A stretch of DNA of 64,000 nt from assembly GCF_015476115.1 (NCBI RefSeq), contig NZ_CP064295.1:3838001-3902000 (forward strand), in the 5' to 3' direction. Every line of letters begins with the position of its first letter. Within the stretch, counting starts at the first letter, position 1. This document shows positions 34,805 through 42,677 of this stretch, one piece after another. The stretch comes from Aegicerativicinus sediminis. Its GTDB lineage: Bacteria > Bacteroidota > Bacteroidia > Flavobacteriales > Flavobacteriaceae. A program made the position numbers and the translations under genes. A model generated the notes under the pieces. It had not been told where the DNA came from and ran no database searches. It worked only from the letters and a program-made list of their open reading frames with translations.

Positions 34805-34835
34805 AAAACCACAGCTAAACGGCTGTGGTTTTTTT
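34805..34835 (+). terminator. Intrinsic terminator of the FKBP gene
   Basis: The stem AAAACCACAGC pairs with GCTGTGGTTTT around a six-nt loop and is followed by a run of Ts. Confidence 0.85.
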
Positions 34836-34921
34836 GTGTTTTAATAATTCTAGGTCTGGTATTTGGTTAAACTAATTAGTCAAAATTTATTTGGATAGTA
34901 GAAACCTAGGCAACTTTCAGC

Positions 34922-35380
34922 TTATTGATGAAAAGCTTGGTTATGAGCCAAAGTAGTCCCACAGATGGCGCAGTTGCCGGCAGATCCAGATCCTCCTGCA
35001 CATCCCTTTGGACAGGTATAATGGAAAACACCAGCAGTGTTGTTGTTGGCTCCAGTAGCAAAGGGGGCAGCAGTTGGCGTATTATTTGTATTGGAATGAT
35101 ATGCCTGGTTATGTGCTAAAGGTTTTCCGCATGTTGCACAATTCCCAGCTGAGGCAGAACCACCAGCACATCCATCATTGCAGATATAGTGAAATACCCC
35201 CCCAGCAGTTTGAACGGCCTCCGCGCTATTTGCGTTAGAGGTTGCTGCATCTGAAGGCGTATCTGAAACAGAAGATTCCTCAGCTTCCTTTATTTCTGAA
35301 ATCTGTCTGTTGTCTTTGCAGGCATAGAAAAAAATGACTGAACTAAAAAAGAGAATGGCAAGCTTTCTAAAGTGTTTCAA
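34922..35380 (-). CDS. Lipoprotein with two Cys-rich metal-ribbon repeats
   Basis: This 152-aa protein has a lipoprotein signal (LFFSSVIFFYAC, Cys21), a Ser/Ala/Glu linker, and then two near-identical repeats of about 33 residues. The first is VFHYICNDGCAGGSASAGNC followed by ATCGKPLAHNQAYH. The second has CPKGC...CAIC...HNQAFH. Each repeat has a C-x3-C, a C-x2-C and a His, a plausible zinc or heavy-metal ribbon. It is exported, so metal binding outside the cytoplasm is likely. The family is common in flavobacteria but unnamed to me. Confidence 0.75.
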   Translation of the reverse strand: MKHFRKLAILFFSSVIFFYACKDNRQISEIKEAEESSVSDTPSDAATSNANSAEAVQTAGGVFHYICNDGCAGGSASAGNCATCGKPLAHNQAYHSNTNNTPTAAPFATGANNNTAGVFHYTCPKGCAGGSGSAGNCAICGTTLAHNQAFHQ

Positions 35381-35519
35381 AATGTTTGTATTTAAGTCTG
35401 TAATGAATAAAATCGGATAAATTTAGATCACCAATTATTTGTATTATAGGTTAATGAAAGATATCATTAATTATGTAAACTTAGTTAATTTTTTTATAGC
35501 ATTAGGTAAATGCTATTTA

Positions 35520-35585
35520 GATGACAATCACCCACTAGCAAGTAAAGATTTAAACTTTGAACTAGAATTGGTAGAGATCGCTTAA
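35520..35585 (+). pseudogene. Duplicated 3' fragment of the FKBP gene
   Basis: The 22 last codons of the FKBP gene recur here (DDNHPLASKDLNFELELVEI then Ala-stop), with 62 of 66 bases identical. The similarity continues through the following ~75 nt into a degraded copy of the terminator. There is no start codon or upstream domain, so this is a non-coding scar of a local duplication. Confidence 0.8.
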
Positions 35586-35624
35586 GTAAGCAGATTAGCT
35601 TATTCTAAGTCACCACATTAAAAC

Positions 35625-35653
35625 AAACCACAGCTTAACGGCTTTGGTTTTTT
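35625..35653 (+). terminator. Degraded copy of the FKBP terminator
   Basis: AAACCACAGC and GCTTTGGTTT form a stem with one mismatch, followed by Ts. It is the second copy of the terminator at 34805. Confidence 0.6.
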
Positions 35654-35670
35654 ATGCTTTTTATTGATGG

Positions 35671-36819
35671 TTAGTCCAACAGCCCACTTGCTTTATAAAT
35701 CCGCTCCAACATCGCAAAAGAATTTTTTTCAATATCCCATCTGTTATAATTTCCCGCGGTGGTAATAACCAATAGATTGTTTGTGTTCTCAAAATATATG
35801 CGCTGATCGCCATTGCCAAAAGCAGCAGGAACCGTTAAATGGCCATTAGGGGTGTTGATGTCGAGAACCCAAAACTGGTACCCATAACCTCCGCTATTTG
35901 GTCTATCAATATGTGAGCTTAACGATTCTTCCACCCATTCCTTAGGCAATAATTGATCTATGCCCCATTTGCCTTTTTGGTGGTATAGGATGGCAAATTT
36001 TAGCATATCCCTAGGGGTTAATCTTAAACCAGAGGCCGCTGCAGGCGTATTGGTAGCAGGTGAAATAGTCCATTCGGTATGATGGATATCCAAAGGCTCA
36101 AAAAGAGCTTCTTTGGCAAACTCGTGTATATCCTTACCAGAAACCCGTCTTATAATTTCCGCCAACAATTCTGTTGTGCCGCCATTGTATTTCCATTCGG
36201 TACCTGGCTCTGCAGTTAAATTTCTACTCAATACAAAACCGATACCATCCCCACTGTTGATCATCTGAATTTCACTGTTTTTCGGATCGGTATAGGGGAT
36301 AGTTTCATCCCATTCTAAACCAGAGGTCATGGTTAAGAGATGTTTTAGGGTCAATTTTTCACGTCCCTCATTTTTATACTGCCCGTAATCCTCAAAAAAG
36401 TCAAACACTGGTTGGTCCACACCTTTTATTTTCCCTTGAGCAATGGCAAGCCCTATACATGCTGAAACCACACTTTTGGAAACAGAGCGCATATCGTGCA
36501 GCACAGTATCGTTAAATACAACAACGCCTATATCGTCGCCCCAATTTTGATCGGCTCCTTTAAAATACTCCTCCACTACCAGCTTATCGTCTTTATAAAT
36601 GAGCAATGAATGTCGGTTAGGATAAAAGCCTTCTCTAATACTATCTAACAATCCGGTTATAATTTCTGTATCGATGCCGACCTCATCTAGAGTGCCTGTA
36701 GCAATTTCGGGTTTAGCCGCTTCTGGTTGGATTTCAGTTATGGTTTTAGACTCTTGGCGACAACCATTAAGTAAGAGGATAATACTTGCTAATGCACCTA
36801 CTACGCGTAATTTTTTCAT
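35671..36819 (-). CDS. Beta-lactamase-fold serine hydrolase lipoprotein
   Basis: This 382-aa protein has a lipoprotein signal (ASIILLLNGC, Cys20). The catalytic motifs are Ser112-Val-Ser-Lys115 in HDMRSVSKSVVSACIGLA, a Tyr-Asn-Gly in EWKYNGGTTE and a GGYGYQFW region. It belongs to the broad serine beta-lactamase/esterase family. A Trp-rich DQNWGDD stretch before the active site is unusual. It acts in the periplasm. It lies downstream of another member at 36934 with ~115 nt between them. Confidence 0.83.
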   Translation of the reverse strand: MKKLRVVGALASIILLLNGCRQESKTITEIQPEAAKPEIATGTLDEVGIDTEIITGLLDSIREGFYPNRHSLLIYKDDKLVVEEYFKGADQNWGDDIGVVVFNDTVLHDMRSVSKSVVSACIGLAIAQGKIKGVDQPVFDFFEDYGQYKNEGREKLTLKHLLTMTSGLEWDETIPYTDPKNSEIQMINSGDGIGFVLSRNLTAEPGTEWKYNGGTTELLAEIIRRVSGKDIHEFAKEALFEPLDIHHTEWTISPATNTPAAASGLRLTPRDMLKFAILYHQKGKWGIDQLLPKEWVEESLSSHIDRPNSGGYGYQFWVLDINTPNGHLTVPAAFGNGDQRIYFENTNNLLVITTAGNYNRWDIEKNSFAMLERIYKASGLLD

Positions 36820-36933
36820 CTGAAGAATTAATATTTGAAAATTGTAGGAGTTCTTAGTGAGATTGGTTGTAACTAAGATAGGGAATTGTTCGAATCTTTA
36901 ATAAATGTCACTAGGTAGGAACGTTCTTTAGGT

Positions 36934-38379
36934 TTAGTTTCTACGGGTACCCAGGGAATCTTTAATGCGGCTCATCATTTCCTTACCAAACCTATTGTTA
37001 GGGTTTAGCTCCACCGATTTTTTATAATTGTCATAGGCCTGTTGGTAGTCCCCAGCTTCAAACAAGGCTTCGCCTAAGCTATCATAGACATTAGAACTTT
37101 CAGGGTAAGCCTCTACATTCATGCTAAATAGTACGATGGCATCTTCAATGTTGTCAGCACCCAACGCCATATACCCCATTTGGTTTAAAAACTGTTCGTT
37201 AAACTCCTCTGGGTAGGCTTTTGTATAGTTAGGATAGGTTTCCAAAAACGCACCTAAACCCTTATTTATATAAAGTCGTTGGAGTTGAAAGTTAAGGTCG
37301 GTATATTGGGCGTAGTCGGTCCAACTGCCCATGACGTCTTCCTCAGGAAACACAAGATCCATCAGTCGCCTAGAAATTCCAATGCCATTATGGCTATTGG
37401 CAAAATAAACGAATCCCTTTTGCTGTGGCCTAGAGGCTAAAAAGAATGCCTTAAAGGCACCGTTATCGCCCCAATGCCAAAAGAGAGTATCCTTATCAAC
37501 CAAATTTAGTCCCACGCCCAACCCCCAAGCCATAGATTGGTTGCTGTCTTCCCACCAAACCTGGGGAGTCATCATCGAGTTTACCAACTTAGCTTGTATG
37601 TGTTTTGGCTGCAATAATTCTTGTATAAACTTGGCATAATCGGTGGCCGTGGTATGCAAGCTATAGGCGGCATTGGGCTCTTGGGGTTTAAATTTGTGCT
37701 GTGGGCTTAAATCCCTAGCATGGCCTACTGCATAATTACTGCTATCGGACACTACCATAAAACTGCGGTCCATCCCCAATGGTTTAAACACCTTTTGGTT
37801 TGCTAAATCCGTTAGAGAGGCATCTGTGATCTGTTCCATTACCTTCTGCAGATACACAAAGCCTTCCCCCGAATAGCTAAATTTTAGTCCGGGTTGAAAC
37901 CTCAGATTTACAGTATCTAACTGTCGATTTCTGCGCCAATTGGGTAGTCCTGAGGTATGGCTTAAGACCATGCGGGCGGTAATCTCTTTATAATGCTCGT
38001 TATGGGAAATGTCGTGGTAATTGTAATAATCAGACAAGGGTTTATCTAAATCCAATGTCCCTTCCTCCACCAATTTTAGGGCACAATAAGCCGCAATACA
38101 TTTTGTAAGTGAAGCTGCCTCAAAAATAGTATTTGCATCTATGCTGTCTTTGCTGTCCCAGTTCTTAACTCCCAAGGCATTGTTGTAAAGGGTGTTTCCA
38201 TCCTTAAAAATGGCTATGGAAATTGCTGGTATATCGGCGCTGTCTTTTAATTGTAGTAATACCTCATCGGTGATTATGGGTGCTTCAATCTCTGCTTGCT
38301 CTGACTTTTGGTTACAGCCAACAAACAGAACAATTGCCAAACTAGAAATTGTTTGTTTTAGAAAAGTGATGAATTTCAT
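36934..38379 (-). CDS. Beta-lactamase-fold serine hydrolase with TPR tail
   Basis: This 481-aa protein has a lipoprotein signal (LAIVLFVGC, Cys22). The N-terminal ~330 residues form a serine beta-lactamase-like fold with Ser90-Leu-Thr-Lys93 in FEAASLTKCIAAY and Tyr-Ser-Gly in LKFSYSGEGF. From about residue 390 the sequence turns into TPR-like helices (LGADNIEDAIVLFSMNVEAY, DSLGEALFEAGDYQQAYDNY, KKSVELNPNN). The TPR tail suggests protein-protein contact. It is exported and tethered. Confidence 0.83.
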   Translation of the reverse strand: MKFITFLKQTISSLAIVLFVGCNQKSEQAEIEAPIITDEVLLQLKDSADIPAISIAIFKDGNTLYNNALGVKNWDSKDSIDANTIFEAASLTKCIAAYCALKLVEEGTLDLDKPLSDYYNYHDISHNEHYKEITARMVLSHTSGLPNWRRNRQLDTVNLRFQPGLKFSYSGEGFVYLQKVMEQITDASLTDLANQKVFKPLGMDRSFMVVSDSSNYAVGHARDLSPQHKFKPQEPNAAYSLHTTATDYAKFIQELLQPKHIQAKLVNSMMTPQVWWEDSNQSMAWGLGVGLNLVDKDTLFWHWGDNGAFKAFFLASRPQQKGFVYFANSHNGIGISRRLMDLVFPEEDVMGSWTDYAQYTDLNFQLQRLYINKGLGAFLETYPNYTKAYPEEFNEQFLNQMGYMALGADNIEDAIVLFSMNVEAYPESSNVYDSLGEALFEAGDYQQAYDNYKKSVELNPNNRFGKEMMSRIKDSLGTRRN

Positions 38380-38425
38380 AAGAGTGATTTTGATTGATGA
38401 ATCTTGTTAAAAAGATAGAATTTTT

Positions 38426-39169
38426 TCAATCGATATCCATAAATTCCAATATACTTTCTAAGGTTTCCTTTTGTTGTAGTTCCCTACTGATGTTCGCCTT
38501 ATCATCCCCTAATTGAAATCCATAATACCCAAATTGGGAGTGGTTGCCGCCTTCAATACGTTTAAACTCCGTTTTTTCTGGCAGCATGGGTTTATTTTTT
38601 AGCATGGTCGCTTCATCAGCGACGCCGTCATTGGTACCATAAATTTTTAGTATCGGTAAGGTTTGATCGGCAAGTGAAATATCCCTTGGATGGGTAGTGC
38701 CTATTAATATGAGTTTGTCAATCGCATCTGGATTTTCATAAACAAATTGAGCCGCCATTTTTCCACCTTGGGAATGACCCGCCAAAATATAGGTCATTGT
38801 GCTATTTTTGAGAATATCCAATTCTTTTATCTTATTATAACCCATAGTAGCTTGCCGCCACGGCATTTTTATAAGATAAACTTTTACGTTGTTTTCAGCT
38901 ATGTTTCTACAGAGAGGAATATAGGCTTTAGGTTGTACTAAAGCCCCAGGAAAAAATATGAGTGTTGAATTATAATAAGCGGTTGGGGTGTAGGAATAGA
39001 AATCGGAAGTGTTGTGGAAAGTTAATTGGTCATCGCTTTGCATGAGGCTATTTTCAACATTATGGGCTTGCATTGAATAGAATTGCCATAGCATAAAAGC
39101 AATTCCCGCTAAAACCCAAAGCATCCGTAACTTCTTTCTAATAGACCATTTTCTTTTGTTGTTTTTCAT
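38426..39169 (-). CDS. Membrane-anchored alpha/beta hydrolase
   Basis: This 247-aa protein has a basic N-terminus (KNNKRKWSIRKKLR) and an uncleaved-looking membrane helix (MLWVLAGIAFMLWQFYSM). The hydrolase part has nucleophile Ser133 in ILAGHSQGGKM, an Asp in LKIYGTNDGVADEA and a His in IEGGNHSQFGYYG. The pattern is that of the Abhydrolase-5 (PF12695) family. It should sit on the periplasmic side. The gene is monocistronic, 46 nt upstream of the TPR hydrolase gene. Confidence 0.8.
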   Translation of the reverse strand: MKNNKRKWSIRKKLRMLWVLAGIAFMLWQFYSMQAHNVENSLMQSDDQLTFHNTSDFYSYTPTAYYNSTLIFFPGALVQPKAYIPLCRNIAENNVKVYLIKMPWRQATMGYNKIKELDILKNSTMTYILAGHSQGGKMAAQFVYENPDAIDKLILIGTTHPRDISLADQTLPILKIYGTNDGVADEATMLKNKPMLPEKTEFKRIEGGNHSQFGYYGFQLGDDKANISRELQQKETLESILEFMDID

Positions 39170-39328
39170 GATGATTTTTGACTATAGCCAATGAAAAGTT
39201 AGCAATCCATGCATTTATAAACTAAGATATCAAAATACTTGGTTTTAATAGTTCAAGCAGAGAGGGATATGCTCAATCGCCTTGATAGATTCTAATATCA
39301 ATAGAATATTTTAATAATTGTAGATGTC

Positions 39329-39922
39329 CTATTTTTTCGGAAGGTTAAGTGCTTTAAGAATTAAATCTATCCCCAACTTAAGTACTTCCTTGGATTGTTG
39401 GTTGTTAAGGCCACATACATCTTTCGTAACAATGATGGGCTCTATCCCCATAAGTACCGTAAACAGGTCAATAAGTTTGACTTTATCTTCTTTAGGCAAG
39501 TCCAAATTCTTAAAAGCCAGGCCCAGGGTCTTTTTACGTCGGGCACCACGTTTATTTTTAGCATCATTGGAGGCTATGGCAATACCGAGGTATTTTCGGA
39601 AAGCAGTCTCGTTATCCAAGGCTAGATCGTTATAATAGTCCTGTATGCCCAATATGGTTTCATTGATATCCACCTCACCCAGGTCGGTTATAATCGTTTC
39701 AGGCGGAAGGACTGAAAGATCTAAACCAGCTTCGTGCAACAACACCTCCACATTAGAATAATAGCGGTAGATCGTTGCTCGGGATACCCCTGCTCTATTG
39801 GCAATTTCATCGAGGTTGACGTTATGCCCGCTTTTAAGGAAATATTGGGCACTTTCAATAATTTTCTCACGGGTTTCTAACTTTTGGTTCACCCTGCCAG
39901 ATTGAATGTAATCCTCTTTCAT
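39329..39922 (-). CDS. TetR-family regulator
   Basis: This 197-aa protein has the TetR N-terminal HTH: TREKIIESAQYFLKSGHNVN, then LDEIANRAGVSRATIYRYYS. The C-terminal ~140 residues are the helical ligand-binding part. It is divergent from a cupin gene. Two copies of a TGAGA-N6-TCTCA-like palindrome lie between them (39922-39937 and 39975-39990). The first overlaps the start of the TetR gene and the second ends 4 nt before the cupin start, which strongly suggests autoregulation and control of the cupin. Confidence 0.87.
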   Translation of the reverse strand: MKEDYIQSGRVNQKLETREKIIESAQYFLKSGHNVNLDEIANRAGVSRATIYRYYSNVEVLLHEAGLDLSVLPPETIITDLGEVDINETILGIQDYYNDLALDNETAFRKYLGIAIASNDAKNKRGARRKKTLGLAFKNLDLPKEDKVKLIDLFTVLMGIEPIIVTKDVCGLNNQQSKEVLKLGIDLILKALNLPKK

Positions 39923-39990
39923 GAGACAAATATCTTATAAAATTTGGAGAATAAAAAATTTCCTCCTATGTTTGTGAGACAAAAATCTCA
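39922..39990. promoter_or_regulatory. Two TetR-type operator copies in the divergent promoter
   Basis: TGAGACAAATATCTTA (39922-39937) and TGAGACAAAAATCTCA (39975-39990) differ at two positions. The second is a perfect inverted repeat TGAGA-N6-TCTCA. Both are followed by TAAAAT. They sit between the divergent TetR and cupin genes and are natural binding sites for the TetR product. Confidence 0.7.
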
Positions 39991-39994
39991 TAAA

Positions 39995-40429
39995 ATGGAA
40001 ACAACTAAGTCAAAATGGGTATTGGGGCACAAAGTAACCCCTTACGATACCACGGGCGATTACGATTTAATGATGGGAGAAACCCCTGCCAAAGTGCCCG
40101 GGCCACCTCCACATTTACATCAATCGTTTAAGGAAGTATTTTTAGTCGTTGAGGGCGAAATGGATTTTATAGTAGATGGTGAGGCCAAAAAAATTTCAGC
40201 CGGAGAATCTATAGATATTCCGCCAAACACCTTGCATACCTTCGGAAACAATAGCGACAAACCCTGCAAATGGATAAACATCCACAGTCCCAAGGGATTT
40301 AGGGAATTCTTTGAAAGTCTTGGTGTGGAAGAGTCAGATCCAGAAGCCCAGCAAAAGTCGGTTGCCCAAGAAACGATTCAGAAAGTTTTACAAACTGCTG
40401 CCGATTATGATATGATCATCAAGCTTTAA
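39995..40429 (+). CDS. Cupin-domain protein
   Basis: The ATG at 39995 is chosen because the second operator ends just before it; the open frame begins at 39944 and would read through that operator. The ~144-aa protein is a single cupin: GPPPHLHQSFKEVFLVVEGE with the metal-binding His-x-His and Glu, and IPPNTLHTFGNNSDKP with the second-motif His. The role may be small-molecule binding or dioxygenase-like. It is probably repressed by the divergent TetR. Confidence 0.82.
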   Translation: METTKSKWVLGHKVTPYDTTGDYDLMMGETPAKVPGPPPHLHQSFKEVFLVVEGEMDFIVDGEAKKISAGESIDIPPNTLHTFGNNSDKPCKWINIHSPKGFREFFESLGVEESDPEAQQKSVAQETIQKVLQTAADYDMIIKL

Positions 40430-40472
40430 CAGCGAGGTATTAGTTGTAACTTAAAAAGTACCTCTTCCCCAC

Positions 40473-40928
40473 TTACCCCATTTGTTTTAGCAGTGTTTCC
40501 AACCGATCAAAATTCTCCTCATTCTTTTCAGGCACGAAGTTGAGGAGTTTGTTTTTCACCTCTGCAGAGTAGAATTTCATAATAAAAGAAAGTTTCGAAC
40601 TACTTTGATCCATTTCCTCAATTGTAATAAGCATTTGAAAATAGGGTTGGGTGATACGATCCCAAGCAATCAAATTAGGTGGATCTATTTTTAGAAAAAC
40701 CACTTCGTTTTCATAATTGCCAACTTCAGGACCGTGCATGGTAAATTTCCAATTACCCCCTACCCTAAAATCGAATTGATGAAAGGTATTGGTAAATCCG
40801 TTCGGACCCCACCATTGCTTGAGATTATCAGGATTGGAGAAGGCTTCAAACAACTTAGATGCCGTGCAATTAAAAACCCGACTGGAAACTATTTCGGTTT
40901 CAGGATGCGGTTCAAGAAGTTGTTTCAT
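40473..40928 (-). CDS. SRPBCC (AHSA1-like) protein
   Basis: This 151-aa cytoplasmic protein is a START-like SRPBCC fold of the Aha1 C-terminal/AHSA1 type: EIVSSRVFNCTASKLFEAFS, then NPDNLKQWWGPNGFTNTFHQ, FDFRVGGNWKFTMHGP and IAWDRI. Such proteins bind a hydrophobic ligand. It converges with the cupin gene (about 40 nt between stops) and is not obviously linked to it. Confidence 0.85.
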   Translation of the reverse strand: MKQLLEPHPETEIVSSRVFNCTASKLFEAFSNPDNLKQWWGPNGFTNTFHQFDFRVGGNWKFTMHGPEVGNYENEVVFLKIDPPNLIAWDRITQPYFQMLITIEEMDQSSSKLSFIMKFYSAEVKNKLLNFVPEKNEENFDRLETLLKQMG

Positions 40929-40976
40929 AAAAAGTCTTTATTGTAAAGCTAGTTTTGGTTTATTTTCCATCATGAA

Positions 40977-41804
40977 TTAATCAACCTTTTTAAAGGTAAG
41001 CTCCACACCAGAAGGATTAGAAAGATAAAGACCATTTTCTCCAATTGAATAAGTAGTTACACCACGTAAGGCCCTCAAAAATTCATCCTCCTTATTACCT
41101 TCTGCACAAGCCATTTTTGTAGTGACAATATTGGTAAACCTGAGAATGTTGTTTTCAAAGAATACGGTACCGTTCATTCTATTACAACCAGCATAGCCCA
41201 AAAATGTATTTTGGGTGGTATTGATTTCCAAATAGGGAAATTCATTCGCAAAATCATCAGTGGTCACTTTTTCAGAATTAATGGTACTAAGCGACCAAAT
41301 ATCGTTCAATCGATAGTCTGTCACATAGGTCCCGCAGCCATTCACTTTGGTAAATTCCTTCTCCTTGGTTGATTTATATTCCACCGTTACCTGGTAAGGA
41401 AAAGCCTCGCCAGACATAGCATTGGTACAGCTGCCCTGCTTAATTTGTATGACCAGGTTGGCCGATTCTGTGTTTATGGTATATCGAGATACATTGGCAT
41501 CCATAGCCTTAACTGGTTTTGTAGAGGGGGTGATAATAGAATCTGTGGGTGTTTTAAAAACGATTTTATTATTCATCAACTCCAAGCTCCAAAATGGTTC
41601 GGTACCAGTAGCTTTAAAATAGGTATCCGTTTCCACAAACGCCTTTGTATTGTCTTTCATTACCTCAACTTTAATAGCTGTACTATCCTCGGGTAATGAG
41701 TCAGTTTCAGTTTGTGATTTTTTATTGTCACCACAACCTAAAATCAAAAGAAATAATGGACCAAGCAAGGCTAGAAATACATTTTTATAAGTGGACATGT
41801 TCAT
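40977..41804 (-). CDS. META/HslJ-domain lipoprotein with a COG3650-like domain
   Basis: The ATG at 41804 is chosen because it gives the lipoprotein signal MNMSTYKNVFLALLGPLFLL ending ILGC; the frame opens 93 nt upstream. The ~275-aa protein has a COG3650-like domain (FKATGTEPFWSLELMNNKIV, to about residue 170). A C-terminal META (HslJ-like) domain follows: DIWSLSTINSEKV, TFLGYAGCNRMNGTVFFENN and TNIVTTKMACAEGNKEDEFL. Both occur in exported stress or structural proteins. The function is unknown. Confidence 0.8.
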   Translation of the reverse strand: MNMSTYKNVFLALLGPLFLLILGCGDNKKSQTETDSLPEDSTAIKVEVMKDNTKAFVETDTYFKATGTEPFWSLELMNNKIVFKTPTDSIITPSTKPVKAMDANVSRYTINTESANLVIQIKQGSCTNAMSGEAFPYQVTVEYKSTKEKEFTKVNGCGTYVTDYRLNDIWSLSTINSEKVTTDDFANEFPYLEINTTQNTFLGYAGCNRMNGTVFFENNILRFTNIVTTKMACAEGNKEDEFLRALRGVTTYSIGENGLYLSNPSGVELTFKKVD

Positions 41805-41921
41805 TTTAAATTGTTTGAATTTGAAAATTACAAAAAGGCACCATAGGTTGTATGGTGCCTTCCTCATAATAAATGATTGGTAAATTGAAAAAATCAATTG
41901 TGTATTGTACCTATAAAGATA

Positions 41922-42563
41922 CTAATTTAAATTGGGTTGTGGTGTTAAACGCAGATAAGGTTTTATTTCTTTATAGCCTTTTGGAAATAATTCTGGTATT
42001 TGCTCATTGGTTACCGCAGGTACGATCACACACTCGTCGCCCACATTCCAATTGGCAGGTGTTGCTACCTTATGGTACGCCGTTAATTGAAGGGAATCAA
42101 TCACCCTTAACAATTCATCAAAATTCCTTCCTGTAGAGGCAGGATAAGTGATGATCAATTTCACTTTTTTATCGGGATCTATTACAAATACTGAGCGTAC
42201 GGTTGCTTTTTCGCTGGCGTTTGGGTGAATCATATCATATAATTCTGAAACGTGGCGGTCCTCATCGGCCAGGATGGGGAAATTAACCGTTGTATTTTGG
42301 GTTTCGTTAATATCGTTCACCCAATCTTTGTGTGATTCTAATCCATCCACACTAAGCGCTACAACTTTTACATTGCGCTTATCGAATTCTTTTTTGTATT
42401 TAGCTACTGTACCAAGTTCTGTTGTACAAACCGGCGTATAGTCTGCTGGATGTGAAAATAAAACACCCCAGCTATTGCCCAACCATTCGTGAAAATTAAT
42501 GGTTCCTTCCGTAGATTCTGCTGTAAAGTTTGGGGCTGTATCCCCTAGTCTTATAGTTGCCAT
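41922..42563 (-). CDS. 1-Cys peroxiredoxin (Prx6-like)
   Basis: This 213-aa protein matches the Prx6/1-Cys family. The peroxidatic Cys46 is in SHPADYTPVCTTELGTVAKY, with Thr43 and the later Arg (SEKATVRSVFVIDPDKKVKL) completing the active site. The C-terminal extension with IPELFPKGYKEIKPYLRLTP is typical of this subgroup. It reduces hydrogen peroxide or organic peroxides in the cytoplasm, and thiol donors are external. No resolving Cys is seen, as expected. Confidence 0.9.
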   Translation of the reverse strand: MATIRLGDTAPNFTAESTEGTINFHEWLGNSWGVLFSHPADYTPVCTTELGTVAKYKKEFDKRNVKVVALSVDGLESHKDWVNDINETQNTTVNFPILADEDRHVSELYDMIHPNASEKATVRSVFVIDPDKKVKLIITYPASTGRNFDELLRVIDSLQLTAYHKVATPANWNVGDECVIVPAVTNEQIPELFPKGYKEIKPYLRLTPQPNLN

Positions 42564-42677
42564 AGTTATTGATTTTTAAATAGTTAAATTCCTACCAATT
42601 TAGTAGATTACTATAATAATCGAAGGTAGTGCTTTTCTTTTAAAATAAGCTTAAGAAAATGTTAGGATTATACTATT

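Noticed and set aside
34925-35119. Plus-strand ORF opposite the metal-ribbon lipoprotein gene
   Set aside because: The minus-strand protein has a lipobox and two matching Cys-rich repeats, so the opposite frame is only its shadow.
39324-39635. Plus-strand ORF across the TetR gene
   Set aside because: It is antisense to the HTH protein and has no recognisable motif.
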